Positions 7,674 to 16,002 of a DNA stretch of 31,020 nucleotides are shown here, piece by piece (position 1 is the stretch's first letter; every line of letters starts with the position of its first letter). Location: assembly GCA_900540865.1 (NCBI GenBank), contig UQHH01000027.1:1-31020 (forward strand), in the 5' to 3' direction. This stretch comes from an uncultured Oscillospiraceae bacterium (lineage in GTDB: Bacteria > Bacillota > Clostridia > Oscillospirales > Acutalibacteraceae). The position numbers and the translations under genes were made by a program. The notes below the pieces were generated by a model that worked only from the letters and a program-made list of their open reading frames with translations, searched no databases and was not told where the DNA came from.

Positions 7674-8495
7674 ATGAACAATGAATATTGTCAATTTCCC
7701 AATGGTTTTAACGCACCTTTTCAAACGGACAGATGCGGCGAAGAGGGAGTTTGTAACAACATGTGCTGCCCACCGCCAGGCTGTCAGCCAAATGCACCTA
7801 GTATTTCCATTGGCGCTACAATAACCGGTGAACCGGGAACACCCGCAAGTGTTACAAACTCAGGAACTTCTACAAACGCAATATTGAATTTTGTAATTCC
7901 CCGCGGCGCTACCGGCGCTGCAGGCCCCCAAGGCCCGGCAGGGCCGCAGGGCCCGCAAGGTGAACCCGGCCCCCAAGGTCCCACTGGTCCTGCCGGTGAC
8001 GCAAGCTCCGCCTGCTGTGGCTGTAAGGAGCAACTGAGAAATATCATTCAACAAATCATCACTTTATACCCCAATAATGATATATTCGTTACTTTGGATA
8101 GTGGTGATGCAGTTGTTGGCCGTCCCACCTCTTTGATCACTGGACCAAACGGACATACCGGAGTATTTGTAGTAACAAATCCTCAAAATTTCGAGCAATA
8201 TTTGTCCACCTGCAGCATCGACACGATTCAGATTAACAATGCGACGTATAACGATGCCATTGCTTATTTGCCGGAGCCGGTTCCCACTCCGACAGACTGT
8301 TGCGCTGATTGCGAAGCAACTATTCGTTCTCTCCTGCCTGTCGGAACACCTGACGTTAGTATAACCACAAGCACTCAAACCCCATCTGCGGGAACGGTTA
8401 TTAGAAATGAATACGGCATGATCGTACTTGCTAATGAAGCTGCAAACAACATCACCTTTATATCCTCGTGCAGTATAGATCTATTTTTCATTTGA
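7674..8495 (+). CDS. collagen-like protein, probable spore-surface protein
   Basis: The 273-residue protein starts with a Cys-rich head (CCPPPGC near 31-37). A segment typical of clostridial collagen-like proteins follows (about 48-76), then 11 uninterrupted Gly-X-Y triplets (78-110), and a C-terminal half. That half is two diverged copies of one module: each begins with a Cys cluster (CCGC at 114-117; CCADC at 209-213) and an I-R/R-N helix, and each ends with a [ST]-[ST]/S-C-S-I-D motif (178-183; 264-269). There is no signal peptide, anchor or LPXTG. Exosporium proteins such as BclA combine these traits, so a spore-surface role is inferred. AAAGGAG 8 nt upstream selects the ATG at 7674 over an earlier in-frame ATG at 7650. 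Confidence 0.72.
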   Translation: MNNEYCQFPNGFNAPFQTDRCGEEGVCNNMCCPPPGCQPNAPSISIGATITGEPGTPASVTNSGTSTNAILNFVIPRGATGAAGPQGPAGPQGPQGEPGPQGPTGPAGDASSACCGCKEQLRNIIQQIITLYPNNDIFVTLDSGDAVVGRPTSLITGPNGHTGVFVVTNPQNFEQYLSTCSIDTIQINNATYNDAIAYLPEPVPTPTDCCADCEATIRSLLPVGTPDVSITTSTQTPSAGTVIRNEYGMIVLANEAANNITFISSCSIDLFFI

Positions 8496-8501
8496 AGCAT
8501 C

Positions 8502-8530
8502 GAGCGGGCGGACAGTATGTCCGCCCGCTC
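8502..8530. terminator. GC-rich hairpin after the collagen-like gene
   Basis: A perfect 13-bp stem (GAGCGGGCGGACA and its complement) closes a 3-nt loop a few bases past the stop codon. There is no T run, so its efficiency as an intrinsic terminator is uncertain. Confidence 0.5.
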
Positions 8531-8699
8531 AGTCTGCCGAAAAAGGTGCATCTGCGGTTGTGCATTTCCATGTAAAGATGAAGGAGCCAAAGCCCTCCAT
8601 TGTCAGGCTAAAGATTCGCCGGACAGCGGCGGTCTCGTCGTCGATTACCCACTGTTTCCACTTCTTGTCGACCCCGAAATAGCTGTAGGAAATCTGCCC
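8529..8699 (-). pseudogene. decayed fragment of a large serine recombinase (Recombinase domain)
   Basis: On the minus strand 56 codons read through a segment resembling the middle of transposon or ICE large serine recombinases. It has an aromatic YSYFG corresponding to the usual PPYGY, then WVIDDETAAVRRIF and SLTMEGFG, which match the conserved V-D-E-A-A-V-V-R-R-I-F and T-x-E-G-x-G pattern of the Recombinase domain. There is no start codon, no catalytic resolvase domain and no zinc ribbon; the frame is closed by stop codons on both sides. It is therefore a remnant, probably of a lost integrative element. Identification rests on motif recall only. Confidence 0.5.
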
Positions 8700-8927
8700 C
8701 TGTCATGTGCTTACCCGCTATAGAATGATGTAAATACTACTTTTTGACTGCCCGAAAAATATTGATTTTACTGACTTTTTTTCAAGGCTTGTTCATGGGG
8801 ATTTTATTTTAACCAGTACGCAAAAATACAGAAAAATGTGTCACTAAATTTGTTTTTTTACCTCACTTGGTTTATAAAATCCACAAAAAATTTCCCGCTG
8901 TGGTTTTTACGCCGCTGCAGGAAATAT
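8700..8927. other. non-coding stretch with no recognisable gene
   Basis: This is AT-rich sequence between the recombinase remnant and a terminator. I see no open frame with a ribosome-binding site and no repeat. Confidence 0.5.
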
Positions 8928-8956
8928 GCCGATTGCTGTAAAGCAATCGGCTTTTT
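8928..8956 (+). terminator. intrinsic terminator
   Basis: A perfect 10-bp stem (GCCGATTGCT and its complement) with loop GTAA is followed by TTTTT on the plus strand. No intact plus-strand gene lies directly before it, so it may have belonged to the lost element or catch read-through from the collagen-like gene. Confidence 0.75.
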
Positions 8957-8973
8957 ATATTATTATACATTTT

Positions 8974-9348
8974 TTACTTTCTCCAAAAGGAAACACAGCC
9001 GGCTTTTTCTTTGATATTATAGTTTATTATTTTTTCGAGCAGTGCATAATCAACCATTTTATCCCATTCCATGCGCAGGAGCTGGCTGCTATGGCTGTAA
9101 CCAGCCTGGATAATTTCATCTGAAAAATGGTAGATTGCCGCCTTTTCAGGGGCGACAGCCAAATGCCGCTTAGCAACGCTAAAGGCTATAATAAAGGTAC
9201 CATGGTCGGTAAACATCGGCTGGTTCCATGCAATTCTCGGTTGAAGCACAGGATAATTCTCAGCGACCCAGCATAATACCTGTTCCACACGCATGCGATG
9301 CTGTGGATTTTCTATTTGCCCTAAATATGCATCAAACACCTGCAACAA
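8974..9348 (-). CDS. DUF1801 / iron-chaperone-like (YdhG/Fra-type) protein
   Basis: The 124-residue protein has the layout of the DUF1801 fold. A short helix begins the protein, followed by a segment around residues 35-60 (PRIAWNQPMF, then HGTFIIAFSV) and the region LAVAPEKAAIYHF. The C-terminal half (IKEKAGCVSFWRK) corresponds to the family's lysine-rich end. B. subtilis YdhG (Fra) is a frataxin-like iron donor in this family. Most members are uncharacterised, so the iron role here is only by relation. The start is TTG (possibly the second of two adjacent TTG codons), with GGGAGG upstream. Codon use is unremarkable. It stands alone and points away from the DUF11 gene. Confidence 0.72.
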   Translation of the reverse strand: MLQVFDAYLGQIENPQHRMRVEQVLCWVAENYPVLQPRIAWNQPMFTDHGTFIIAFSVAKRHLAVAPEKAAIYHFSDEIIQAGYSHSSQLLRMEWDKMVDYALLEKIINYNIKEKAGCVSFWRK

Positions 9349-9478
9349 GGCCGCCTCCCGATGTATTTTTCCATTTTATTTTTAACAGCTTGCCCATCGT
9401 TATTCTGATGCGTACAATTCTTTTGAACTCCAAGTGCCGCATGACACAGTTCTACATATTATATAATTGGGGTATTGG

Positions 9479-9487
9479 CATACGGTA
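9479..9487 (+). promoter_or_regulatory. possible sigma-K/sigma-E-like -10 of the DUF11 gene
   Basis: CATACGGTA fits the sigma-K -10 pattern CATANNNTA fully and the sigma-E -10 partly. The upstream sequence has ATA-rich stretches but no clean -35 at the right spacing. Confidence 0.28.
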
Positions 9488-9564
9488 TGAAGATATTCCA
9501 CAACGAAACAAAGGTAATTATCCTTATAATAAAAAGATTCTAATTAGAGAGGTGCACAATACAA

Positions 9565-12500
9565 ATGGCTACCATATCGGGCAGGGTAATATTTGACAGG
9601 GACAGAAGCGCCACGATTTCCTCCGGCGATTCGGGACTTGCGAATATTCCTATCGTCCTTCAAAATATAGATACGACCGAACGGCTGACAATTTTAACGG
9701 ATGCCGACGGCAGCTATATAATTTTTAATGTACCAAATGGCAATTACAGAATTGTAGAAGCCTATGGTACACTTGGCGGAACCCTTACGCCGGGTAATTT
9801 TTTTAACGCGGTACCGGGAAGCGTGCCAACCGGTGCCAACCCGCCTATCACCGCCGCGGTCAACCCACCGCCCGGTTCCACCAACCTGGATTCCCTTACG
9901 CCAGATACGCTGCTGGTCACAGTAACCGGACCTGATTTAATCAATCAAAATTTTCTAAACGGACCGGTCATTTACACGCCGGTCGAGACAATTTTAGACC
10001 CCTGCGCAGTTATTTCCGGTGATAATTTGATTAACGCCGCTGACGAAGGCACCTTCGGCACATTTCCCCCGGGTACGCCCGCCAACACCGGCGCGCCTGT
10101 CGAACCCTATCCCGGAGTTACTCCCGACTTTACCTATGTGCTGCCCAATCCCGCAATTTTCGCGCCGTTGGGCGGGGAGTATACCGTACAAAATATTATG
10201 ACAAACTCCATGAGCGCCGAAATCGGCGCGTGGTGGCGTATTGCCGACCATACTGTGGGTAACGAGACGGGACGCTTTATGGTCGTCAACGGCTTTAATC
10301 CGGGCGCCGTATTTTTCAGAGATACGGTAACAGTACAGCCAAACACCAACTATCTGTTTACATCCTGGATACTAAACCTGTTTAAGGTCAACGGCTATCC
10401 CAATCCGGAGCTGGGCGTGCGTATCCTAGACGAAAATGGCAGCGTTTTATACAGCGCAACGCTTGGGGCGCTGATTCCCGTCAATGTAAACGCGCCGGAA
10501 TGGAAACAAATCGGCAGCGTCATCAACTCTCAGGGCAATTCAAGCCTGACCGTTGAATTTTTAAGTGAAGGCCCAGAGGTAATCGGGAATGATTATGCCA
10601 TCGACGATATTTCCTTCAATGAGATACAGGTGCCGCAGTTCGTTCCCATAAAAACCGTCGACAGGCAAACCGCAAATGTTGGTGAAACCGTCGTCTACAC
10701 AGTGACCTTGACCAATGCCTGCCAAAGCCCCTTGACAAATGTGTTTTTCCAGGACGCCATCCCGGCTGGGCTTTCCTTCGTTCCTGGAAGCGTCGTTGTT
10801 AATGGCGTAACGAATCCTGTGGCAGACCCAAACGCGGGATTCACACTGCCGGACATTCCCGGTGGGGAAACCGTTACGGTCGAGTTTACGGCGGCGGTGA
10901 ATGAAATCCCAACACCTAATCCGACTCTGAACAGCGCAAACATCACCTATTTGTATACACCGGTAGAGGGCGGTATTCCGGGCGTCTTTGACGTTACCTC
11001 CAACGAGGTTCCAGTGGAGGTCGTCACACTGGCAGACCTTTCCGTGTTAAAAACCGCAAGCCCTAGCCCGGCAGTCCCGGGCAGCCCGCTGACCTATACC
11101 GTCACTGTGCGCAACGCAGGGCCGTCGCCTGCCGTAAACGTAACACTTGCCGACGATATTCCCGCCGAATTATTGAATGCGGAATATTCCATTAACGGCG
11201 GGATTACCTTTATACCGTGGAGCGGCCCATTGGCGCTGGGCACATTTGCAGTTGGCGAAAGCCAAACTGTTTTGATACGCGGAATACTAAGCCCGTCCGC
11301 TTCCGGAGCGATTGACAATACCGCAACAGCCGTCAGCGATACCCCTGACCCGAACCCTGACAATAACACTTCTACAGTGGTTACGCCGATAGAGCCATCG
11401 GCTGACCTTTCCGTAATAAAAACAGCAAGCCCCAGCCCTGTTTTAGCGGGAGAGATTATCACCTATACGCTTCAAATAGAAAATGCCGGGCCATCGGCGG
11501 CTGTAAACGCAAACTTGGCCGACCAGCTGCCAGGCGAGCTGCTGAACGCGGAGTTTTCCATCGACGGCGGCGCCGCATGGATGCCCTTTACAGGGACTAT
11601 TTTTCTTGGGAATTTGCAGCCGGGTGCATCTATTCAAATTTTAATCCGTGCCGTGGTCGCATCCTCTGCGGCAGGTAATATAAGTAACACGGCGACAGTG
11701 GACAGCGGTACGCCCGACCCGAATCCTGACAACAACACCTCCACGGTCGTGACCCCTATTATAACGCCCGAGCCTTCCGCGGACCTTTCCATTGTTAAAA
11801 CCTCCGCTCCAAATCCGGTGCAGCCGGGAGGAACACTGACCTATACGCTTACTGTTTTCAACGCGGGGCCAAACGCCGCTGAAAATGTTGTCATTACAGA
11901 CAATATACCTGCTGGCCTTACCAATTCCGAATACTCTTTAGACGGCGGTACCACATGGCAGCCCTGGACCGGTACTCGCAGCTTTGGCATTCTCAACGCA
12001 GGAGACAGCCTTGTCGTTCTGATACGCGCCGCGGTTTCCCCGTCCGCAAGCGGCAGCATTATCAATACCGCCACGGTACGCAGCGATACGCCCGACCCTA
12101 ACCCGGACAACAACACCAGTACGGAAACGACCGAAATCACTGGCAGTAATGAAGCTGACCTCTCAGTTAGCAAGAGCGTGCAGCCAGCCGTCGCGATTCC
12201 AGGAGAATTGCTGACCTACACGGTCACAGTTACCAATAACGGCCCGGACAGCGCTCAGGATGTAATTTTGTATGATGAAATTCCCCCAGAGCTTTCGGGT
12301 GCGCAGTTTTCAATCGATGGAGGCGCTAGCTGGAATGAATGGGTTAATCCGTTTACGCTGGGCCGGCTTGAGGCCGGGCAGAGCATGACAATACTCCTGC
12401 GGGGAACGGTTGCGGCCTCAGCCTGCGGTATTCTTTCCAACACGGCGGTAGCCGTAAGCACTACGCCTGACCCCAATCCAAGCAACAACACCTCAACAGA

Positions 12501-12645
12501 GAACACGCCTGTTCAGCGGCGCTGCGCCGACCTTTCAATACAAAAGACCGCTTTCCAAAATCCGGCGGCTCGCTGTATCCAACGCGGGGCCGCAATCGGC
12601 GGAGCAGGTCGTGGTTTCCGATGTCCTTCCGCCGGAGCTATGTAA
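9565..12645 (+). CDS. giant DUF11-repeat surface-type protein, frame-shifted near its 3' end
   Basis: The frame gives 1026 residues. Residues 1 to about 130 form an SdrD-B/prealbumin-like domain (LTILTDADGSYIIFNVPNG). Residues 150-355 look like a beta-sandwich domain with YAIDDISF near the end. From about 358 on come DUF11 domains, each ending in a motif like TPDPNPDNNTST. There is no signal peptide, membrane helix or sorting motif, which is odd for a DUF11 protein and points to mother-cell assembly on the spore or another non-classical route (inference). In the last repeat the frame breaks: after about residue 995 the sequence turns into Arg/Gly-rich nonsense and stops. The lost frame continues in phase at 12569-12886. 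The start ATG follows GAGAGG at 10 nt. Confidence 0.75.
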   Translation: MATISGRVIFDRDRSATISSGDSGLANIPIVLQNIDTTERLTILTDADGSYIIFNVPNGNYRIVEAYGTLGGTLTPGNFFNAVPGSVPTGANPPITAAVNPPPGSTNLDSLTPDTLLVTVTGPDLINQNFLNGPVIYTPVETILDPCAVISGDNLINAADEGTFGTFPPGTPANTGAPVEPYPGVTPDFTYVLPNPAIFAPLGGEYTVQNIMTNSMSAEIGAWWRIADHTVGNETGRFMVVNGFNPGAVFFRDTVTVQPNTNYLFTSWILNLFKVNGYPNPELGVRILDENGSVLYSATLGALIPVNVNAPEWKQIGSVINSQGNSSLTVEFLSEGPEVIGNDYAIDDISFNEIQVPQFVPIKTVDRQTANVGETVVYTVTLTNACQSPLTNVFFQDAIPAGLSFVPGSVVVNGVTNPVADPNAGFTLPDIPGGETVTVEFTAAVNEIPTPNPTLNSANITYLYTPVEGGIPGVFDVTSNEVPVEVVTLADLSVLKTASPSPAVPGSPLTYTVTVRNAGPSPAVNVTLADDIPAELLNAEYSINGGITFIPWSGPLALGTFAVGESQTVLIRGILSPSASGAIDNTATAVSDTPDPNPDNNTSTVVTPIEPSADLSVIKTASPSPVLAGEIITYTLQIENAGPSAAVNANLADQLPGELLNAEFSIDGGAAWMPFTGTIFLGNLQPGASIQILIRAVVASSAAGNISNTATVDSGTPDPNPDNNTSTVVTPIITPEPSADLSIVKTSAPNPVQPGGTLTYTLTVFNAGPNAAENVVITDNIPAGLTNSEYSLDGGTTWQPWTGTRSFGILNAGDSLVVLIRAAVSPSASGSIINTATVRSDTPDPNPDNNTSTETTEITGSNEADLSVSKSVQPAVAIPGELLTYTVTVTNNGPDSAQDVILYDEIPPELSGAQFSIDGGASWNEWVNPFTLGRLEAGQSMTILLRGTVAASACGILSNTAVAVSTTPDPNPSNNTSTENTPVQRRCADLSIQKTAFQNPAARCIQRGAAIGGAGRGFRCPSAGAM

Positions 12646-12886
12646 CGCGGCTTATTCACTAGATAACGGAAGGACATGGCACGCATGGTCTGGAGAACTC
12701 AATTTAGGAAAACTCGCGGCGGGCGGTTCTATATGTATATTGGTATCTGGAATAGTCAGCCGGTGCGCAAAAGGCTTTATAGAAAACATGGCGGTTGTTT
12801 CTTCCCAAACGCCCGACCCCAATCCATGCAATAACACGGATTCAGTTACAGTCAGCATATGTAATGGCTGTACATGCTGTAAATAG
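11032..12886 (+). repeat. tandem DUF11-coding repeats, about 372 bp each
   Basis: Five repeats begin with Ala-Asp-Leu-Ser/Val at 11032, 11401, 11779, 12154 and 12526, so the spacing is 369, 378, 375 and 372 bp, all multiples of three. Each holds KT(A/S)xxNP, a Y-T-V/L-T-V-x-N-x-G-P core, G-A-x-(Y/F)-S-(L/I)-(D/N)-G-G and the closing TPDPNP motif. An earlier, more diverged DUF11 domain lies at about 10630-11030. Confidence 0.85.
12569..12886 (+). pseudogene. out-of-frame 3' end of the DUF11 protein
   Basis: This frame encodes the rest of the sixth DUF11 domain: it opens LAVSNAGPQSAEQV, passes through SDVLPPELCNAAYSLDNG and reaches the usual closing motif SQTPDPNPCNN, then ends in a Cys-rich tail (CNGCTCC). 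Compared with the same part of the third tandem repeat (near 11811-11870), about 26 nt are missing here between the NP motif and the N-A-G-P motif, which explains the frame change. A GTG at 12611 could in principle restart translation but has no good ribosome-binding site. The Cys-rich end resembles ends of spore-coat and collagen-like proteins. Confidence 0.7.
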
Positions 12887-12953
12887 GGCCTCAATTTAAT
12901 AAAACATTCCAGTAAAAAGATTTTAGTAGTTTCTGTAGAAATTCCCACACCAT

Positions 12954-12983
12954 ATCGGAGCAGGCTTTGCCGCTTGCTCCGAT
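12954..12983 (+). terminator. hairpin after the DUF11 gene
   Basis: ATCGGAGCA and TGCTCCGAT form a 9-bp stem, overlapped at its end by a second small hairpin GATTC...GAATC. No T run follows, so terminator function is only probable. Confidence 0.4.
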
Positions 12984-13119
12984 TCTGTTCAGAATCTTGC
13001 CGGAAAAGCAAAAGCCGACTATAACTGATTAGTGAAAAATAGAACAAATCAATTTTACATTGCAGCGGGCTTTTAAAAAACTGTTTGTTTAAAAATATAA
13101 AATTCGTTGTTGCGCTTGC

Positions 13120-13140
13120 AGAACGTTCACTGAACGTTCT
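13120..13140. promoter_or_regulatory. perfect inverted repeat, operator-like
   Basis: AGAACGTTC, ACT, GAACGTTCT form a perfect 9-bp inverted repeat about 100 nt before the diguanylate cyclase gene and about 30 nt before its -35 box. Each half is itself a GAACGTTC palindrome. It could be an operator; I cannot name the regulator. Confidence 0.45.
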
Positions 13141-13171
13141 AGCTTAATTTGAACAACGGCGTTTTGTTCAG

Positions 13172-13200
13172 TTGTTTTCTTCAGCCATATCTATTATAAT
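13172..13200 (+). promoter_or_regulatory. promoter of the diguanylate cyclase operon
   Basis: TTGTTT and TATAAT are spaced by 17 nt and end 37 nt before the ATG. The -10 box lies within the first copy of a 15-bp direct repeat (CCATAYCTATTATAA at 13185-13199 and 13205-13219, 20-bp period). The rest of the 12887-13237 gap holds no gene. Confidence 0.6.
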
Positions 13201-13237
13201 GGAACCATACCTATTATAAAGTGGGAAGGGTTACGCC

Positions 13238-15181
13238 ATGAAAAAAAACATTTTGCTGCGGACAAACTTACTTGTATGTCTTGTCATTATCATTGGGTTC
13301 ACTACGACCGCGGTACTAAGCTATCAGGCAAATTATACCGCGTCTGTCCAGAATATTGAACAGGTTTCGGCGCTTACCTCCGAGGGAATATATTATCAGC
13401 TTACTTCTATTTTTACTAAACCGGTCAATATTTCGTTGACAATGGCGAACGACAGCCTGCTCAAAGGCTTTCTTGCTGATGAAAAGACACAGCTCGACAG
13501 TCAGGATTATATCGAAACGATACGGGAATATCTTGACGCTTACCGGATGAAATATCAATATGATTCCGTTTTTTTAGTCTCGGCGGCTACCGGCCGGTAT
13601 TATAATTTCAACGGATTGGACCGGGTGCTCGAGCAGGGAAACCCTGAAAACGACTGGTACTATGAGATGCTGGAAAGCGAAGTGGATTCCACGATGAATG
13701 TGGACAATGACGAGGTGGCGAACGCGCAGAATGACATTACAGTTTTCGTCAACTGTAAAATAAAAGACAACAATGGTAAAACGATGGGGATTGTGGGCGT
13801 GGGCGTCCGTATTGGTTACCTGCAAAGCCTGCTTCGTGATTATGAAGACGAATTTGGCGTAGACGCCTTCCTTATCGGCGCGGACGGCACTGTGGAAATC
13901 TCAACAAATTATACAGGATATGAAAAAGTCAACTTTTTCGATATTTATTCTTATGACGATACAGCCAAGAATGAAATTTTAAACTGGAAAAAAAGCGATT
14001 CCGCCAGCAGCTTCTGGGCTTCGGCAATCCCCGGTGAGGACACGATGAACTATGTAGTCACCAGATATATTCCGGAGCTCGACTGGCATCTGGTGGTAGA
14101 GCGTGATACAGGCCTGATGATTCAAAAGCTCAATGAACAGCTTTTGCAGACCATACTGATAATTGCAGCAATCATAGTCATCATCCTTTTTGTCATTACT
14201 TTCGTTATCAGAAAATTCAACCGTCAGATTGTAAGGTTGACGCGTACGAACGAGCAGAAGCGGCGTACTGTGTTCCAGCAGGCGACCGAAGAGCTTTACG
14301 AAAATATTTATGAGCTGGACATAACGAATAACCGACCGGCTAACGTAGTGACTGAGCAATACTTTGAAAGCCTGGGCGCGCCCTCCGGCACACCTTATGA
14401 CAAGGCGCTGCAAATCGTCGCGGAAAAGGAAATCAAAGAAGAATTCAGGCAGGGGTACCTCGATATGTTCTCGCCTGAGAATATATTGCGCGCTTATAAG
14501 AACGGCCAGGATACCCTCCGTTACGATTTCATGATTACTACCGGCGGGGATTATTACTGGATGCGAATTACCGCCCGGATTATTTACTGGGAAAGCGATG
14601 ATTCCATCCACCTGCTGACCTACCGCCAGAATATCGACGCGGAGAAACGGCAGGAGCGCCGTATGCTGAAGCTGGCTCAAACCGATGAAATGACAGGGTT
14701 GTATACGAAAACAGCCCTTCGCAAAATGGCGGAAAGCAGCCTTAAAGAACAGTCTGAAAAGTTATTTGCGTTCTTTATTTTTGATATTGATGATTTTAAG
14801 CAGGCAAACGACCTGTACGGCCATTCTTATGGCGATACCGTAATCACAAGCTTTGCAGATACGATTCGGCGCCAATTCTGTAAGAACGACCTGATTGGGC
14901 GTATCGGCGGGGATGAATTCGCCGCGTTTATTCCCGTTGCGGACGAAGCATGGGTGCAGCAAAAAGCGGAGGAGCTGTGCCGGGTGCTGAACAGTGAGCA
15001 CACAGCGGACCAGAAAAGCTGGCATGTTTCCGCAAGCATAGGCGCAGCCATAGCACCGCGCGACGGAAAAGACTTTGACACGCTGTACCGGCATGCAGAC
15101 ATGGCGCTTTACCAGACAAAGAAACGAGGAAAAAACGGCTACACCATATACAATGAACCTGATGCGGAGAAAAAAGAATGA
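13238..15181 (+). CDS. membrane diguanylate cyclase with Cache sensor and GGDEF domain
   Basis: The 647-residue protein has a transmembrane helix (about 8-28), an extracytoplasmic dCache-type sensor (about 30-295), a second helix (about 303-324), a PAS-like cytoplasmic segment (about 340-465) and a C-terminal GGDEF domain. GGDEF is intact at 557-561. The metal residue D516 lies in FDIDDFK, the substrate residue N524 in ANDLYGH, and the family end motif reads YQTKKRGKNGY. It should make c-di-GMP from two GTP in response to an external ligand. The inhibitory I-site, normally RxxD five residues before GGDEF, reads CKND here, so product inhibition is probably lost. The GGGAAGGG ribosome-binding site is strong. 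The stop codon overlaps the next start (ATGA). Confidence 0.92.
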   Translation: MKKNILLRTNLLVCLVIIIGFTTTAVLSYQANYTASVQNIEQVSALTSEGIYYQLTSIFTKPVNISLTMANDSLLKGFLADEKTQLDSQDYIETIREYLDAYRMKYQYDSVFLVSAATGRYYNFNGLDRVLEQGNPENDWYYEMLESEVDSTMNVDNDEVANAQNDITVFVNCKIKDNNGKTMGIVGVGVRIGYLQSLLRDYEDEFGVDAFLIGADGTVEISTNYTGYEKVNFFDIYSYDDTAKNEILNWKKSDSASSFWASAIPGEDTMNYVVTRYIPELDWHLVVERDTGLMIQKLNEQLLQTILIIAAIIVIILFVITFVIRKFNRQIVRLTRTNEQKRRTVFQQATEELYENIYELDITNNRPANVVTEQYFESLGAPSGTPYDKALQIVAEKEIKEEFRQGYLDMFSPENILRAYKNGQDTLRYDFMITTGGDYYWMRITARIIYWESDDSIHLLTYRQNIDAEKRQERRMLKLAQTDEMTGLYTKTALRKMAESSLKEQSEKLFAFFIFDIDDFKQANDLYGHSYGDTVITSFADTIRRQFCKNDLIGRIGGDEFAAFIPVADEAWVQQKAEELCRVLNSEHTADQKSWHVSASIGAAIAPRDGKDFDTLYRHADMALYQTKKRGKNGYTIYNEPDAEKKE

Positions 15182-15942
15182 ACGAAAAGCTGATAAAAGA
15201 GCAAATCATGGCAGAATATAAAAAAATCGCGCCGCTGTTTGAAGGCTGGCAGGAGGCGCTCATTTGGTCCTGCTTGCAGGGGTGCATGGGCTATGCTGTA
15301 ACAGACAGCGAAGAAAACCCATCCTCCGCAGAAATCGTCGTGGGCGATTTCTGCTTCTTCGCCGGCGCGCCCAATCGTGAGCTTGCCACGAAGGCAGCCG
15401 CGCCGATTATGGTACCCCGTACGGAAGCCTGGGGGAAAACGCTTGAAGACGTGTGGGGCGACGGTGCAGAAAAAGCAATGCGTTACGCAATCAAAAAAGA
15501 ACCGGACGTCTTTTCAGCCGAGGCTCTCAGGAAATACACGAGCGCCCTGCCTGAAGGCTTTACACTCAAGCTGTTCGATGAACAGATTTATAAGGCCGCG
15601 CTTTGCGAGGGCTGGTCCTCGGACTTCTGCTCCTTGTTTGCAGATTATGAGGACTATAAACAACGCGGTCTGGGCGTGGCCGTACTTTATGAGGGAAAGC
15701 TTGTTGCGGGTGCTTCCTCCTATGCTGTATATCTAGGTGGAATAGAAATAGAAATCGACACAAAGCCGCAGTTTCGGCAAAGGGGCCTAGCAACCGCGTG
15801 CGGAGCAAGGCTGATATTGGAATGCCTGGCGCGCGGATTGTACCCCAGCTGGGACGCGCACGACCTGCGTTCCGTTTCTCTTGCGGAAAAGCTTGGATAC
15901 CATATGGATTGCCCCTATCCCGTTTATATCAAAAAGCAGTAA
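15178..15942 (+). CDS. GNAT-family N-acetyltransferase (GNAT_acetyltran/ZmaR-like type)
   Basis: The 254-residue protein resembles the GNAT_acetyltran family (PF12746), in which an N-terminal domain of about 120 residues precedes the acetyltransferase domain. The acetyl-CoA loop is QFRQRGLATACGARLI, a version of Q/RxxGxG/A, at about residues 199-214, and the C-terminal part (SWDAHDLRSVSLAEKLGY) has the usual family end. Substrate is unknown; zwittermicin A resistance protein is a distant family member. The gene starts inside the stop of the diguanylate cyclase (ATGA, 15178-15181), so translation is coupled and the two form an operon. A strong hairpin terminator follows. Confidence 0.82.
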   Translation: MNEKLIKEQIMAEYKKIAPLFEGWQEALIWSCLQGCMGYAVTDSEENPSSAEIVVGDFCFFAGAPNRELATKAAAPIMVPRTEAWGKTLEDVWGDGAEKAMRYAIKKEPDVFSAEALRKYTSALPEGFTLKLFDEQIYKAALCEGWSSDFCSLFADYEDYKQRGLGVAVLYEGKLVAGASSYAVYLGGIEIEIDTKPQFRQRGLATACGARLILECLARGLYPSWDAHDLRSVSLAEKLGYHMDCPYPVYIKKQ

Positions 15943-15959
15943 AAAGCTGTACCTCATAA

Positions 15960-16002
15960 AAAACGAGCAGGTCTTGCTTCAGACGCAAAACCTGCTCGTT
16001 TT
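15960..16002 (+). terminator. intrinsic terminator
   Basis: AAACGAGCAGGT (15961-15972) pairs with ACCTGCTCGTTT (15990-16001), ending in TTTTCT. It closes the cyclase-GNAT operon. Confidence 0.82.

Noticed and set aside
8517..8723. Plus-strand 68-codon frame after the collagen-like gene
   Set aside because: It is the shadow of the recombinase relic on the other strand and starts within a hairpin.
13120..13140. LexA/SOS box
   Set aside because: The inverted repeat has GAAC and GTTC halves, but the spacing does not match the Firmicutes CGAACRNRYGTTYC type box.
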